In this document: positions 1-6,345 of the stretch, piece by piece | How positions within the stretch are numbered: position 1 is the stretch's first letter | Layout of the letters: each line of letters begins with the position of its first letter | IMG/VR virus record: IMGVR_UViG_3300042889_001225 | Location: 1-24,005 of that record | Length of the DNA stretch: 24,005 bases | Strand: one strand, 5' to 3' | From: a virus | The notes under the pieces: generated by a model | What the model was told of the DNA's origin: nothing | Database searches by the model: none | The model's input: the letters and a program-made list of their open reading frames with translations, nothing else | Translations under genes and position numbers: made by a program

Positions 1-49
1 GTCGTCTCCACAGACCCCCCAGACTTTGAAACCACCCCCCCGGGGTAGA
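1..49. other. Left-edge stretch with G-runs, beyond HNH
   Basis: The 49 nt beyond the HNH stop contain two G-runs on the minus strand (CCCCGGGGGGG and CTGGGGGG). A GTG-initiated frame may begin here (VVSKSGGSVET), possibly the small terminase, but it is too short to judge. A cos-type packaging site is equally possible in this location. Nothing more can be supported. Confidence 0.2.
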
Positions 50-418
50 TTACGCCTCAGACTCGAGGCGAGCGTGGCACTTAGTGCAGACGCTCATCAA
101 ATTCGCTTGGTCGTCGCACAGTTCTGGGTGCGTCACCAAGGGTTTGATGTGGTGGACTTGGTCAGCATTCCCTGTAAGGCCACGGTGTGTGTGGTAGCCG
201 AACGGATCCTCGCACATCGGCGAGGTTGCTATCTTCAATCTTCTGGCTTTCTTCCACCTCGATGAGGATCGGAAGAGCGCCGCTTTTCTCAGCGCTGGAT
301 CTTGGCGACGTGTGATATCGTATAGCCTGTGCTTGTTGGGTGCGTACTTGGCATGCGTCGAACAATACCCTGGCTTAGCCAGTAGCTGAGCGCAGCATGG
401 GTAACGACACGGGTGCAT
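50..418 (-). CDS. HNH endonuclease
   Basis: A 122-residue protein of the phage HNH endonuclease type. Such enzymes usually sit beside the terminase genes and assist DNA cleavage at packaging. An N-terminal cysteine cluster (MHPCRYPCC, then GYCSTH) looks like a zinc-binding knuckle. The HNH core follows: a Cys near residue 69, the DQVHHIKPL segment with the paired histidines, the central Asn in QANLMSVC, and a closing CTKCH. The start overlaps the end of the DnaB gene by 4 nt (ATGA), so it is the last visible gene of the leftward early operon. In related phages HNH genes lie just before the small and large terminase genes. The large terminase ends this window at the opposite edge, which suggests the two are neighbours on a circular or permuted genome. 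Family assignment is firm; the packaging role is inferred. Confidence 0.85.
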   Translation of the reverse strand: MHPCRYPCCAQLLAKPGYCSTHAKYAPNKHRLYDITRRQDPALRKAALFRSSSRWKKARRLKIATSPMCEDPFGYHTHRGLTGNADQVHHIKPLVTHPELCDDQANLMSVCTKCHARLESEA

Positions 419-1659
419 CAGCGATGATTAAACCGTTGATACTGACCGTCCAATGTTAGGTTCAACGTCGAGTCGCGTTGACCATTCCTTAGCTTACAAA
501 TCTTAATACCGTCATCGACGATCATCAGCAGAGCATCGGCGTCCTGCTCGATGGCCCGTGACTCACGCGTCTGGCCTGAGTCGTTGAGTTGAGTCGCGCT
601 GATCACCGGACACTGTAAACGCTTTGCCAGTTGCTTCAGTCCCCCGCTCACCTTAGCGATCTCCTCTTCTCTGCTTTCGTCCCGCGCTCTAGATCCACGG
701 ATGAGTTGCAGGTAGTCCACCACCACCAGCGATATGCTACCGTTCACATCACGGATGCGCTCAGCCTCAGTCTCGATAGTATCCAGCGTTTGTCCTGGCG
801 AGCAATCCACCCACAGGTTGCTACCTATCAAATTCGTCACCCCGAGCTTGATCTTCGCCATGTCTCCGGTGTTGGCACTGCGAGGTTGAGTGATGGTCCC
901 GTAGTCCACATGCACCATGGTCGAGATCAGTCTGCCTATAATCTCGTTCGCCATCATCTCCAGGCTAAACACCGCCACCGTTTTGCTGTTGGCGATAAAC
1001 TCGGATGCGATCTGCAACATCAGCACAGATTTGCCTCGGCTCGGTTTGCCACCGATCACCCAGAATTCACCTGCCCTCATACCGCCGCTGTGCGCGTCCA
1101 GCTCGGCGATGCCGGTGCTAGCCCCGGGGATGTCACCGGCGGCGTGATCGTTCTGGTATGAATTGATAAACGCGTTGGCCGCGTCCTTAGCGGTCACAGC
1201 TCTCATTTTGCCACTGACCGCCGCTGTGAGTGCCGCTAAGGTGCCTTTAGCCGTCTCGATTGCCTCTTCGCTGTCATTTGCCCCATCGAGCGTCACCGCG
1301 CCCGTGATGGCTATCCTGCGAGCTTTCGCTTCTCTGAGTTGTTGCGACCACTTGGACCAACCAGCCGGGTTGATCGCGTAGGTGTAGGCCTCGTACACCG
1401 CCGCTGGTCCACCGGATCGGTCCAATGTCCCATCAAGCGCCATCCCCTGGACCAGCGCCACCATGTCGATCTCGCCTTCAATCTCGGGATCGGCTTTGTA
1501 AAAATCTATCACCGCCGACCTCAGCGGTCCAAGGTGCCAGAATGCCGCCTCATCGAGTCCCTCCGCTGCGGCCCGTCCAACGAAGCCTTTTGGGTTCTGG
1601 ATCATGCATGAAACCACGGCCTTCTCTGCCATCACCGCGCTCGGCATCGCTCGGCTCAT
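418..1659 (-). CDS. Replicative DNA helicase, DnaB-like
   Basis: A 413-residue hexameric replicative helicase of the DnaB family that unwinds DNA at the phage replication fork. The N-terminal DnaB domain covers about residues 8 to 105, a linker helix follows, and the RecA-like ATPase begins near residue 180. Walker A is GGKPSRGKS (203 to 211), the FSLEM motif is at 231 to 235, and Walker B is LVVVDYLQLI with D315. The C-terminal end has the ATQLNDSGQTRESRAIEQDAD segment split over the usual motif H4 region, then KICKLRNGQRD. Length is slightly short of cellular DnaB, as is usual in phages. The start overlaps the end of the replication initiator by 4 nt (ATGA), and the stop overlaps the HNH start the same way. 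It is probably loaded by the adjacent initiator protein; no separate loader is visible. Confidence 0.95.
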   Translation of the reverse strand: MSRAMPSAVMAEKAVVSCMIQNPKGFVGRAAAEGLDEAAFWHLGPLRSAVIDFYKADPEIEGEIDMVALVQGMALDGTLDRSGGPAAVYEAYTYAINPAGWSKWSQQLREAKARRIAITGAVTLDGANDSEEAIETAKGTLAALTAAVSGKMRAVTAKDAANAFINSYQNDHAAGDIPGASTGIAELDAHSGGMRAGEFWVIGGKPSRGKSVLMLQIASEFIANSKTVAVFSLEMMANEIIGRLISTMVHVDYGTITQPRSANTGDMAKIKLGVTNLIGSNLWVDCSPGQTLDTIETEAERIRDVNGSISLVVVDYLQLIRGSRARDESREEEIAKVSGGLKQLAKRLQCPVISATQLNDSGQTRESRAIEQDADALLMIVDDGIKICKLRNGQRDSTLNLTLDGQYQRFNHR

Positions 1660-2342
1660 ATCCCGACCTCCGCTGAGGTGAAATTCCGTCCTAGTCCGAC
1701 ATCCGCCGAGGTGAAGCTGTCCTTCTTCACAGGCTTCTGCTCAAACACACCTTGCCAGCCCATGCGTATGCTCGTCTCGATGGCCGTCACCGCATTCACC
1801 GCACCCATGGCGCTGAACTTCTTGAGTTGCGCGTTCTCGGTCATCGGCGACCACGCTTTGAGGTTCGCCTGCTTTCGATATTCTTTCCAATTGTTCCACG
1901 CCGCTCTGAATGCATCGGTGTCGAGAGAAATGGGAAACTCCTTCTTTATATTCTTCTCTTCTCTTCTCTTCTCTGGTGACGATGGTGTTACGCTGTCAGC
2001 GTCACGCTTTTTTTTCATTCGTTTCGCTGTAAGTGACCTAGTCTTAGAGGTCTGACCGTTGTGCCTACTGAAGTTGCTAAAGGTCAAAAAACCACTTTTA
2101 CCCTCAATCCAACCGACTGTGCGCATTGCTGTTGCGAAACCGTTACGACCAGCGATACGATCGAGTGTCTTTTCTGTTACGCTGACAGCGTCACATTTAA
2201 ACACTTGTTGGTCTGCCCATACCCAGATTTTCAAAAGCCTTCCAATGACCTCCTCCGGTTCAATCTCGAGCATGTCCGAGATCTGATAAACCTCTGGCTT
2301 ATCGATCGTCGCGTGTTCAAATTTGATCCAATCTCCGGCCAT
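1656..2342 (-). CDS. Phage replication initiator / primosomal protein (putative)
   Basis: A 228-residue protein of the two-domain type found next to phage DnaB genes. Residues 1 to about 105 look like a winged-helix DNA-binding domain (DWIKFEHATIDKPEV..., VIGRLLKIWVWADQQ). A charged linker follows (KRMKKKRD, EKRREEKNIKKE). The C-terminal domain from about residue 145 (FRAAWNNWKEYRK ... GWQGVFEQ) resembles the helical domain of phage replication initiators. The final 21 residues carry FTSADVG and FTSAEVG, a short internal duplication. The position immediately before the helicase, with a 4-nt overlap, supports an origin-binding and helicase-loading role. The gene also contains two near-identical palindromic repeats and a pyrimidine tract that could form the origin. 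The exact family is uncertain; the function is inferred from domain look and context. Confidence 0.7.
   Translation of the reverse strand: MAGDWIKFEHATIDKPEVYQISDMLEIEPEEVIGRLLKIWVWADQQVFKCDAVSVTEKTLDRIAGRNGFATAMRTVGWIEGKSGFLTFSNFSRHNGQTSKTRSLTAKRMKKKRDADSVTPSSPEKRREEKNIKKEFPISLDTDAFRAAWNNWKEYRKQANLKAWSPMTENAQLKKFSAMGAVNAVTAIETSIRMGWQGVFEQKPVKKDSFTSADVGLGRNFTSAEVGI
1948..1976. repeat. Polypyrimidine TTCTC microsatellite in initiator gene
   Basis: About four and a half tandem copies of a 5-nt TTCTC unit on the plus strand lie inside the coding sequence of the initiator linker (EKRREEK). A T8 run lies about 30 nt further on (2008 to 2015). A 5-nt unit is not a multiple of a codon, so a change in copy number would shift the frame. 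The tract could also be an easily melted or triplex-prone purine element near an origin. Confidence 0.6.
1986..2194. repeat. Pair of palindromic iteron-like repeats (candidate origin)
   Basis: The 20-mers TGTTACGCTGTCAGCGTCAC (1986 to 2005) and TGTTACGCTGACAGCGTCAC (2175 to 2194) differ at one position. Each is an almost perfect inverted repeat around CGCTG-N-CAGCG. They are 189 bp apart and in the same reading frame, encoding DADSVT and DAVSVT. A degenerate third copy (GTTACG, then AGCG, at 2142 to 2154) sits between them. Origins inside the initiator gene, bound by the initiator, are known from lambda-type phages; that this is one is inferred. Confidence 0.5.
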
Positions 2343-2344
2343 GG

Positions 2345-2488
2345 TTAAGCAGCTTTCTGTGTGTAGGTTTTGTGTGCCACCACCAAGGCATCAAGCGCCT
2401 TGGTTAGCTCAGCCTTCAGCTTCTCGATCATGCGCTGTGCGTCGAGTAGCTCGTCCTGTAGTTGTTGGTTGTTTTTCATGGGTGTCAT
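2345..2488 (-). CDS. Small helical (coiled-coil) protein, unknown function
   Basis: A 47-residue protein beginning MTPMKNNQQLQDELLDAQ and continuing MIEKLKAELTKALDALVV. Its heptad pattern of leucine, isoleucine and alanine predicts a short amphipathic helix or coiled coil. The chosen ATG overlaps the stop of the upstream 194-residue gene by 4 nt (ATGA), the rule in this operon; a second in-frame ATG lies three codons later. The stop is 2 nt before the ATG of the replication initiator. No family is recognised. The tight fit between two genes and the clear helix pattern argue that it is real. Its placement suggests a replication accessory, but nothing in the sequence proves it. Confidence 0.6.
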   Translation of the reverse strand: MTPMKNNQQLQDELLDAQRMIEKLKAELTKALDALVVAHKTYTQKAA

Positions 2489-3069
2489 TTGGTCAGTTGA
2501 GTGATGATAGTTGCCAGTTCACCGGCGCTCAGCGATGCTCCAGCGGTAAACTCCACGCGCCCACCTTTGATACGCCACGCTGCGGCCGTGTTGTTTGTCG
2601 GCGATGATCTCGCGGCATTTGATTGCTGCTGGATCATCCACGCCTTCTGCTCGCCCTCGGTGCGTAGCCGGTTGGGTGCGAACACCTGCGCGGCCTGTTC
2701 TTTGGTCAAGTCCTTGGCTTTGACCAAGAGAACGTCGGTGCCTTGCTCGGTGTGGACAATGAGCGCGATCGGCTCCTCGATGAATCGCTCTTGTAGCGAA
2801 TACGGGAGCTTCTGTAATCGAGCAAAGCCCGGTGACGATGTCAGCAGCAACTGAGGGTGTAGCGACTTGCGGCCCATCTGCTCGAAACGTCCGAGGATGC
2901 CAGCATTGAGTTGTGGACATTGCTGTATGATGTAGTCGTATGAATGCGGGTCTTCCTCGACCAATTCGACCAGTATCTCCCCTGCTTTGATCCATGAATC
3001 GACACCTACTTTGAATAGGTCGATAAATGCTGTAATCCTTGAGCTTTGCGATGTCAGTGTGGTATTCAT
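2485..3069 (-). CDS. Conserved-looking phage protein, unknown function
   Basis: A 194-residue soluble protein with no signal peptide or membrane segment. The N-terminal half is predicted helical, with segments AFIDLFKVGVDSWIKAGEIL and QCPQLNAGILGRFEQMGRK. It then has a short beta-like stretch (PIALIVHTEQGTDVLLVKA) and a C-terminal region (AAAWRIKGGRVEFTAG, then a helix). I do not recognise the family. It overlaps the repeat-protein gene upstream and the 47-residue gene downstream by 4 nt each. Lying between the repeat protein and the initiator, it is probably made with the replication proteins; no further role can be claimed. Confidence 0.7.
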   Translation of the reverse strand: MNTTLTSQSSRITAFIDLFKVGVDSWIKAGEILVELVEEDPHSYDYIIQQCPQLNAGILGRFEQMGRKSLHPQLLLTSSPGFARLQKLPYSLQERFIEEPIALIVHTEQGTDVLLVKAKDLTKEQAAQVFAPNRLRTEGEQKAWMIQQQSNAARSSPTNNTAAAWRIKGGRVEFTAGASLSAGELATIITQLTK

Positions 3070-3836
3070 TTGGTTTCTTTTGTTTGTGTTATTTTGGAGA
3101 TTAGTTGGGCAGCACCTACCATGATGAAAAATTGGTCGGCGGCGACTTGCTGGATAGCGTTTTGCCGATAGGCTTTCGCTCTAGCTATGTGTTCGGGCTT
3201 TTGCCGCTTAGCTATGTTTTTAGGCGATTGCCGCTTAGCTTTCTCCTTGGCTTTGCCTTCCGGCGATTGCTGATAGGCTTTCGCTCTAGCTATGTGTTCG
3301 GGCTTTTGCGAGTAGGCTTTTGCTCTAGCTATCTGTTCGGGCTTTTGATGCCAGGCTTTCTGCTTGGCTTTGTATTCCGGCTTTTGCCGGTAGGCTTTCT
3401 CCTTGGCTTTGCCTTCCGGCGATTGCAGCCAGGCTTCTCGCTTGGCTTTTAATTCTGGCGATTGCTGATAGGCTTTCGCTCTAGCTATGTATTCCGGCTC
3501 TTGCCGCTTAGCTATGTTTTCTGGCGATTGATACTTAGCTTTCCGCTTAGCTATGTTTTTAGGCGATTGCTGCCAGGCTTTCTGCTTGGCTTTGCCTTCC
3601 AGCGATTGAGAGTAGGCTTTCGCTCTAGCTATGTATTCCAGCTTTTGCTGGCGGGCTTTCTCCTTGGCTATGCGTTCTGGCGATTGCCGGTAGGCTTTCT
3701 CCTTGGCTTTGCCTTCTGGCGATTGCCGGTAGGCTTTCGCCTTGGCTTTCGCCTTGGCTTTGCGTTCCAGCTGATTCACCAACCAAGCCTCATGCTGCTC
3801 AGGTGTCCATGTATCAGATGCTTTCGGTTTTGCCAT
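3066..3836 (-). CDS. Basic 13-residue-repeat protein (KAYRQSPEGKAKE repeats)
   Basis: A 256-residue, very basic protein. A short N-terminal domain (residues 1 to 25, MAKPKASDTWTPEQHEAWLV) precedes a KAKAKAKA bridge. Then, at residues 34 to 225, come about 15 copies of a 13-residue unit of the form KAY-x-Q-S-P-E-x-x-A-K-x. Two copies are shortened to 9 residues (QEPEYIARA and QKPEHIARA), both lacking the first four positions. The C-terminus is a helical, partly hydrophobic tail (NAIQQVAADQFF, IMVGAAQLI). Lys and Arg dominate, so nucleic-acid binding is likely. The ATG at 3836 is preferred over one 20 codons earlier because a stable hairpin lies between them. Similar basic repeat proteins occur in other phages without a known function. 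The stop overlaps the next gene by 4 nt. Confidence 0.75.
   Translation of the reverse strand: MAKPKASDTWTPEQHEAWLVNQLERKAKAKAKAKAYRQSPEGKAKEKAYRQSPERIAKEKARQQKLEYIARAKAYSQSLEGKAKQKAWQQSPKNIAKRKAKYQSPENIAKRQEPEYIARAKAYQQSPELKAKREAWLQSPEGKAKEKAYRQKPEYKAKQKAWHQKPEQIARAKAYSQKPEHIARAKAYQQSPEGKAKEKAKRQSPKNIAKRQKPEHIARAKAYRQNAIQQVAADQFFIMVGAAQLISKITQTKETK
3162..3737 (-). repeat. 39-bp degenerate tandem repeat array in coding sequence
   Basis: About 15 tandem 39-bp units encode the 13-residue repeats. Units have diverged from each other but share blocks such as GCTTTCGCTCTAGCTATGT on the plus strand. Two units lack 12 bp each, keeping the frame. The array keeps the opposite strand open in long stretches, which is a by-product of the biased codons. 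Confidence 0.85.
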
Positions 3837-3863
3837 GATATATAAAAGGTTCTCACCCAGAAA

Positions 3864-3889
3864 GCCCCACCGAGTTATCCCGGTGAGGC
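3864..3889 (-). terminator. Hairpin before the repeat-protein gene (terminator-like)
   Basis: On the minus strand GCCTCACCG, an 8-nt loop and CGGTGGGGC form a 9-bp stem (one G-U pair), followed by TTTCT. It lies in a 96-nt gap, the largest in the early operon, between the single-strand-binding gene and the repeat-protein gene. The T-run is weak, so it could act as an attenuator or as an mRNA stability or translation element and not as a full terminator. Confidence 0.4.
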
Positions 3890-3932
3890 GATGCATTGTG
3901 CTTCCCTGTTTTCTGGTCCCGATCAGAAATCT

Positions 3933-4361
3933 TTAGAATGGGACATCGTCGTCCTCATTCTTTTCGTATACCTTTACTGGTGGCTCACGGTTGGCTTCGT
4001 GATAGTTGCGCATTCTCTCCGCAATCTTTTCACGGTTAGCTCCGCTTTGCATTGCGGATTGTTGCGGTGCCGGTGCTGGTGCCGCGCCTGGCTTCTTGCG
4101 GTCAAACTTCCACGCTTGCAAACTGACGTAGTATTTCCCGTTGTACTCGTTGCCTCGGAGGTTGAATGAACAACTGATGCTATCTCCCAGTAGATACGAT
4201 TCTAGATATAGAACGTCATCCTTGATCGCCTCGATTTTAATGTTCTGTGGATACTTGCCGTCCTCGATCTGGATGACAAATTCCCGCTTTTTAAAGCCGC
4301 TTTCAAACACCTGCACATCGGCGACGTGATGCAGGATTCCTTGTATTTCGTATTGGTTCAT
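3933..4361 (-). CDS. DUF3127-type single-stranded-DNA-binding protein
   Basis: A 142-residue OB-fold protein resembling the DUF3127 family and single-strand-binding proteins. It probably coats single-stranded phage DNA during replication and recombination. The OB-like domain runs from residue 1 to about 95 (GILHHVADVQVFESGFKKREFVIQ, then SISCSFNLRGNEYNGKYYVS, then LQAWKFDRK). A flexible Ala-Pro-Gln linker follows, and the protein ends in the acidic EDDDVPF tail, the hallmark used by SSB proteins to recruit partners. The ATG at 4361 overlaps the stop of the RuvC-like gene by 4 nt; 34 earlier in-frame codons lie inside that gene and do not look like protein. Neighbours are RecT, exonuclease and resolvase genes, which agrees with a recombination role. 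Confidence 0.85.
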   Translation of the reverse strand: MNQYEIQGILHHVADVQVFESGFKKREFVIQIEDGKYPQNIKIEAIKDDVLYLESYLLGDSISCSFNLRGNEYNGKYYVSLQAWKFDRKKPGAAPAPAPQQSAMQSGANREKIAERMRNYHEANREPPVKVYEKNEDDDVPF

Positions 4362-4849
4362 AGATGGTTGAGTCGGCCGTATTCGGCGATGAGTGCTGCG
4401 TCGATGAGTCCACCGTGTGGCACTGTAGATCTCTTCGTCGCCAGAAAAGTCTCGGTCGGCCATAGCTGCCGCACCTTTACTGCGGCCGCTGGTTTGGTGT
4501 CGCCCTTAGCACACCCAGCGATCATGACCTTCTGCCACTTCTGTGGGCTGATGCGGTGATGGCGAATGCCTAAGCACTCCAGCACCGCTCGGATGCAACC
4601 GTAGCTGTCCCACATCGAGCAGAGCGCCATCACACCCGGTGAGTGTTTGCCAGGCGTTTCAAGAATCGCTGTCATGGTGTGCGGTGGTCCGATAAGGTAT
4701 AGCCACTCCTTGAGTGCCAGCGGATCCACCTCGTTGCCTTTGACTTGGCTACGGGTCGGCATCAGCACCATATCGATCGGCGGCCCCGGGTGACTACTAA
4801 TCGCCACCAGCGCCCCGCTGAGTCCGTTGTCGATGCCGATGTAGATCAT
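4358..4849 (-). CDS. RuvC-like Holliday junction resolvase
   Basis: A 163-residue RNase-H-fold nuclease of the RuvC type that cuts branched DNA, probably resolving recombination or replication intermediates before packaging. Motifs from the ATG at 4849: the first catalytic Asp in MIYIGIDNG (D7), the Glu in AILETPG (E64), and the Asp in GGLIDAALIAEYG (D150). The fourth acidic residue of E. coli RuvC is not obvious; His-Gly-Gly occupies that neighbourhood, as in many phage versions. The start at 4849 gives a 4-nt overlap with the upstream 72-residue gene and places the beta strand right at the N-terminus; an alternative ATG lies five codons earlier. Length is close to RuvC. Confidence 0.85.
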   Translation of the reverse strand: MIYIGIDNGLSGALVAISSHPGPPIDMVLMPTRSQVKGNEVDPLALKEWLYLIGPPHTMTAILETPGKHSPGVMALCSMWDSYGCIRAVLECLGIRHHRISPQKWQKVMIAGCAKGDTKPAAAVKVRQLWPTETFLATKRSTVPHGGLIDAALIAEYGRLNHL

Positions 4850-5064
4850 GCTTCTATCAACCATGATTTAATTCCCAGTAATTTAGAGGCCGTCAGGAGA
4901 GCGGCATGCTCGTCGCACCCGCTGCATATTCTATCCATCCCGTGGTATACTTTGTATGGCATCATGTCCTCTGGTTTTATAATCACATTGATATAGTGTC
5001 GTTTCATCCATTTGGATTTTCTTTCCTCCACATCTTCTACTTCGAAAAATCTCTGCTGGCTCAT
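4846..5064 (-). CDS. Small phage protein, unknown function
   Basis: A 72-residue soluble protein bounded on both sides by 4-nt overlaps. It starts MSQQRFFEVEDVEERK, has a central IINVII-like strand region (HYINVIIKPEDMMPYKVY), and then a CSGC pair (residues 48 to 51, ICSGCDEH) followed by a helix (AALLTASKLLGI). Two cysteines alone do not make a recognisable zinc finger. I do not recognise the family. Its setting between a DUF551-like protein and a RuvC-like resolvase suggests only that it is co-expressed with the recombination genes. Confidence 0.65.
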   Translation of the reverse strand: MSQQRFFEVEDVEERKSKWMKRHYINVIIKPEDMMPYKVYHGMDRICSGCDEHAALLTASKLLGIKSWLIEA

Positions 5065-5444
5065 ACTTGTGGTAGTGCTGGCATCTCAGCCCAGTAGGTG
5101 ATGTAGTAGTCGATGTCCTCGCATGTATGTGCATCCTGCCATCCGTCATGCTTGGTGTAGGTCGCCATATACATTATCTCACCGTCAGTCGCCAGCACAA
5201 CTCGCATTGTGTCTGGATACGGGCCTGCCTGCCAATCTATTGTCCATGCAGATGGTTCTTTTGCCAGCCTGTCCCGCACATCTTGCGCTTTTTTAAGCCG
5301 AGCAAGAAGGTCTAATGATGTCGTCCTTAATGATTTAACGGTCTTTCGCGCCTCGTCGCGCTCGTGTTCTAATTGTTGTGCGAACTCGGTAGGGACAACA
5401 TGATTGCCTCGCGCTAGGTTGTCTGTTTCTGGTGTGTCAGTCAC
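5061..5444 (-). CDS. Early phage protein with DUF551-like C-terminus
   Basis: A 127-residue protein. The N-terminus (MTDTPETDNLARGN, then a coiled coil with HERDEARKTVKSLR) is of a kind common in phage early proteins. The C-terminal part (SAWTIDWQAGPYPDTMRVVL ... YYITYWAEMPALPQV) resembles the short DUF551 domain, whose function is unknown. It uses a GTG start that overlaps the stop of the 92-residue gene upstream by 4 nt (GTGA), the only non-ATG coupling in the operon. No enzymatic residues are evident. Confidence 0.7.
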   Translation of the reverse strand: MTDTPETDNLARGNHVVPTEFAQQLEHERDEARKTVKSLRTTSLDLLARLKKAQDVRDRLAKEPSAWTIDWQAGPYPDTMRVVLATDGEIMYMATYTKHDGWQDAHTCEDIDYYITYWAEMPALPQV

Positions 5445-5719
5445 TTCAGCACCTCCTGCACCTCGATGCGTTCCCAGTTTGAATCACTTAAGCTCTGGTG
5501 CGAGATTTGGTGGTTATATACATTTTGATATATTACCCATGTTCTAGGTTCCGGCTTAATGCGGTAGTATTCTGGTGCGTCGTAAAAACCGATTTCTTCA
5601 GTTTCTCCAAAGTCTTCCCAGTAAGAATTACCAAATTCGCCGGATTTAAATTGTAAGTTTTTACCATCCACTAATGCTTGCAAGAGTGGCAGAAATTCGT
5701 GTGCGTTGTGTTTCGTCAT
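5441..5719 (-). CDS. Small phage protein, unknown function
   Basis: A 92-residue acidic protein starting MTKHNAHEFLPLLQALVDGK. Residues 20 to 65 are rich in aromatic and acidic residues (WEDFGETEEIGFYDAPEYYRI), and a KPEPRTWVIYQN motif follows. The family of small phage proteins with a YRIKPEP-type segment is common, but its function is unknown to me. The start overlaps the exonuclease stop by 4 nt, and the stop overlaps the next GTG by 4 nt. A longer in-frame extension inside the exonuclease gene is not protein-like. Confidence 0.7.
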   Translation of the reverse strand: MTKHNAHEFLPLLQALVDGKNLQFKSGEFGNSYWEDFGETEEIGFYDAPEYYRIKPEPRTWVIYQNVYNHQISHQSLSDSNWERIEVQEVLK

Positions 5720-6345
5720 GATGCCGCAAGTGCTTGAAGTTTTTCGGACGTTGCTTTCAGATATACATCGAATGCCTTGAGTCCCTCCAGCATCTGGTTG
5801 GTGTACTCGTCGCGCTGTACATAGACATGGAAGCTCGGTAATCCACGGTGGTAGGCATAGAAGTGCCACCCGATCGCGCCGGTTACCGCAAGTGACCCGT
5901 GTACTTGGTCCCGATACTCGTCTGGCAGTCCACCGATTTGATGGTAGGTCAGCAGTTTGCTCGCCCTCGGACATTTGATCTCGAGTCCTTCGCCTGTCTC
6001 TAAAATCAAACCGTCGGGCGAACACCCGAACAGGCCGTGCTTGCTCTTGGCGAATCCGATCGCGTCCACGAGTAGCCCGGTTAATTTGGAAAACTCTTCG
6101 ATGGCCTCCGGCTCCTGCTCGATGCCGCGTTGGATGTCGGGTGTCACAAAAACCTTGGGGTCTGGATAACCAGCAATCTCCGCCAGCACCTGGCTCGTCG
6201 CCGTGATCCGCGCTTTGTGGCTCGTCTTGTCAGACTTTGTTAACCAGGCACCCATGCCGCTTGCCGTGAGGTGGCCGCGTCGTGCTTCAAACCACTCGTC
6301 GCTGCGTTGGTCGCAGTCGATTAAATCGCATTCTGGGTAGTTCAT
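5716..6345 (-). CDS. YqaJ/lambda-type alkaline exonuclease
   Basis: A 209-residue PD-(D/E)XK nuclease of the YqaJ viral recombinase family. It probably degrades one strand of duplex DNA to give the tails that RecT anneals. Motifs in order: SDEWFEARRGHLTASGMGAWL (the Arg-rich N-terminal motif, residues 15 to 35), QEPEAIEEF with the conserved Glu (about 80), CSPDGL with D111, LEIKCP with E122 and K124, and YRDQV with Q147. These form the metal-binding and catalytic set. The gene follows RecT with a 4-nt overlap, so the two make a classic exonuclease plus annealase recombination pair. Length is typical. Confidence 0.92.
   Translation of the reverse strand: MNYPECDLIDCDQRSDEWFEARRGHLTASGMGAWLTKSDKTSHKARITATSQVLAEIAGYPDPKVFVTPDIQRGIEQEPEAIEEFSKLTGLLVDAIGFAKSKHGLFGCSPDGLILETGEGLEIKCPRASKLLTYHQIGGLPDEYRDQVHGSLAVTGAIGWHFYAYHRGLPSFHVYVQRDEYTNQMLEGLKAFDVYLKATSEKLQALAAS

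Noticed and set aside
631-1161. Plus-strand frame of 176 codons opposite DnaB
   Set aside because: It lies fully within the reverse strand of a certain helicase gene and has no protein-like features.
3162-3737. CRISPR array
   Set aside because: The repeats are adjacent without spacers, degenerate, and coding; no cas genes are near.
3105-3845. Two long plus-strand open frames rich in Phe, Leu and Gly opposite the repeat protein
   Set aside because: They mirror the 39-bp repeats of the minus-strand gene; their hydrophobic repeats follow from Lys and Ala codons read backwards. No start signal or neighbour supports them.
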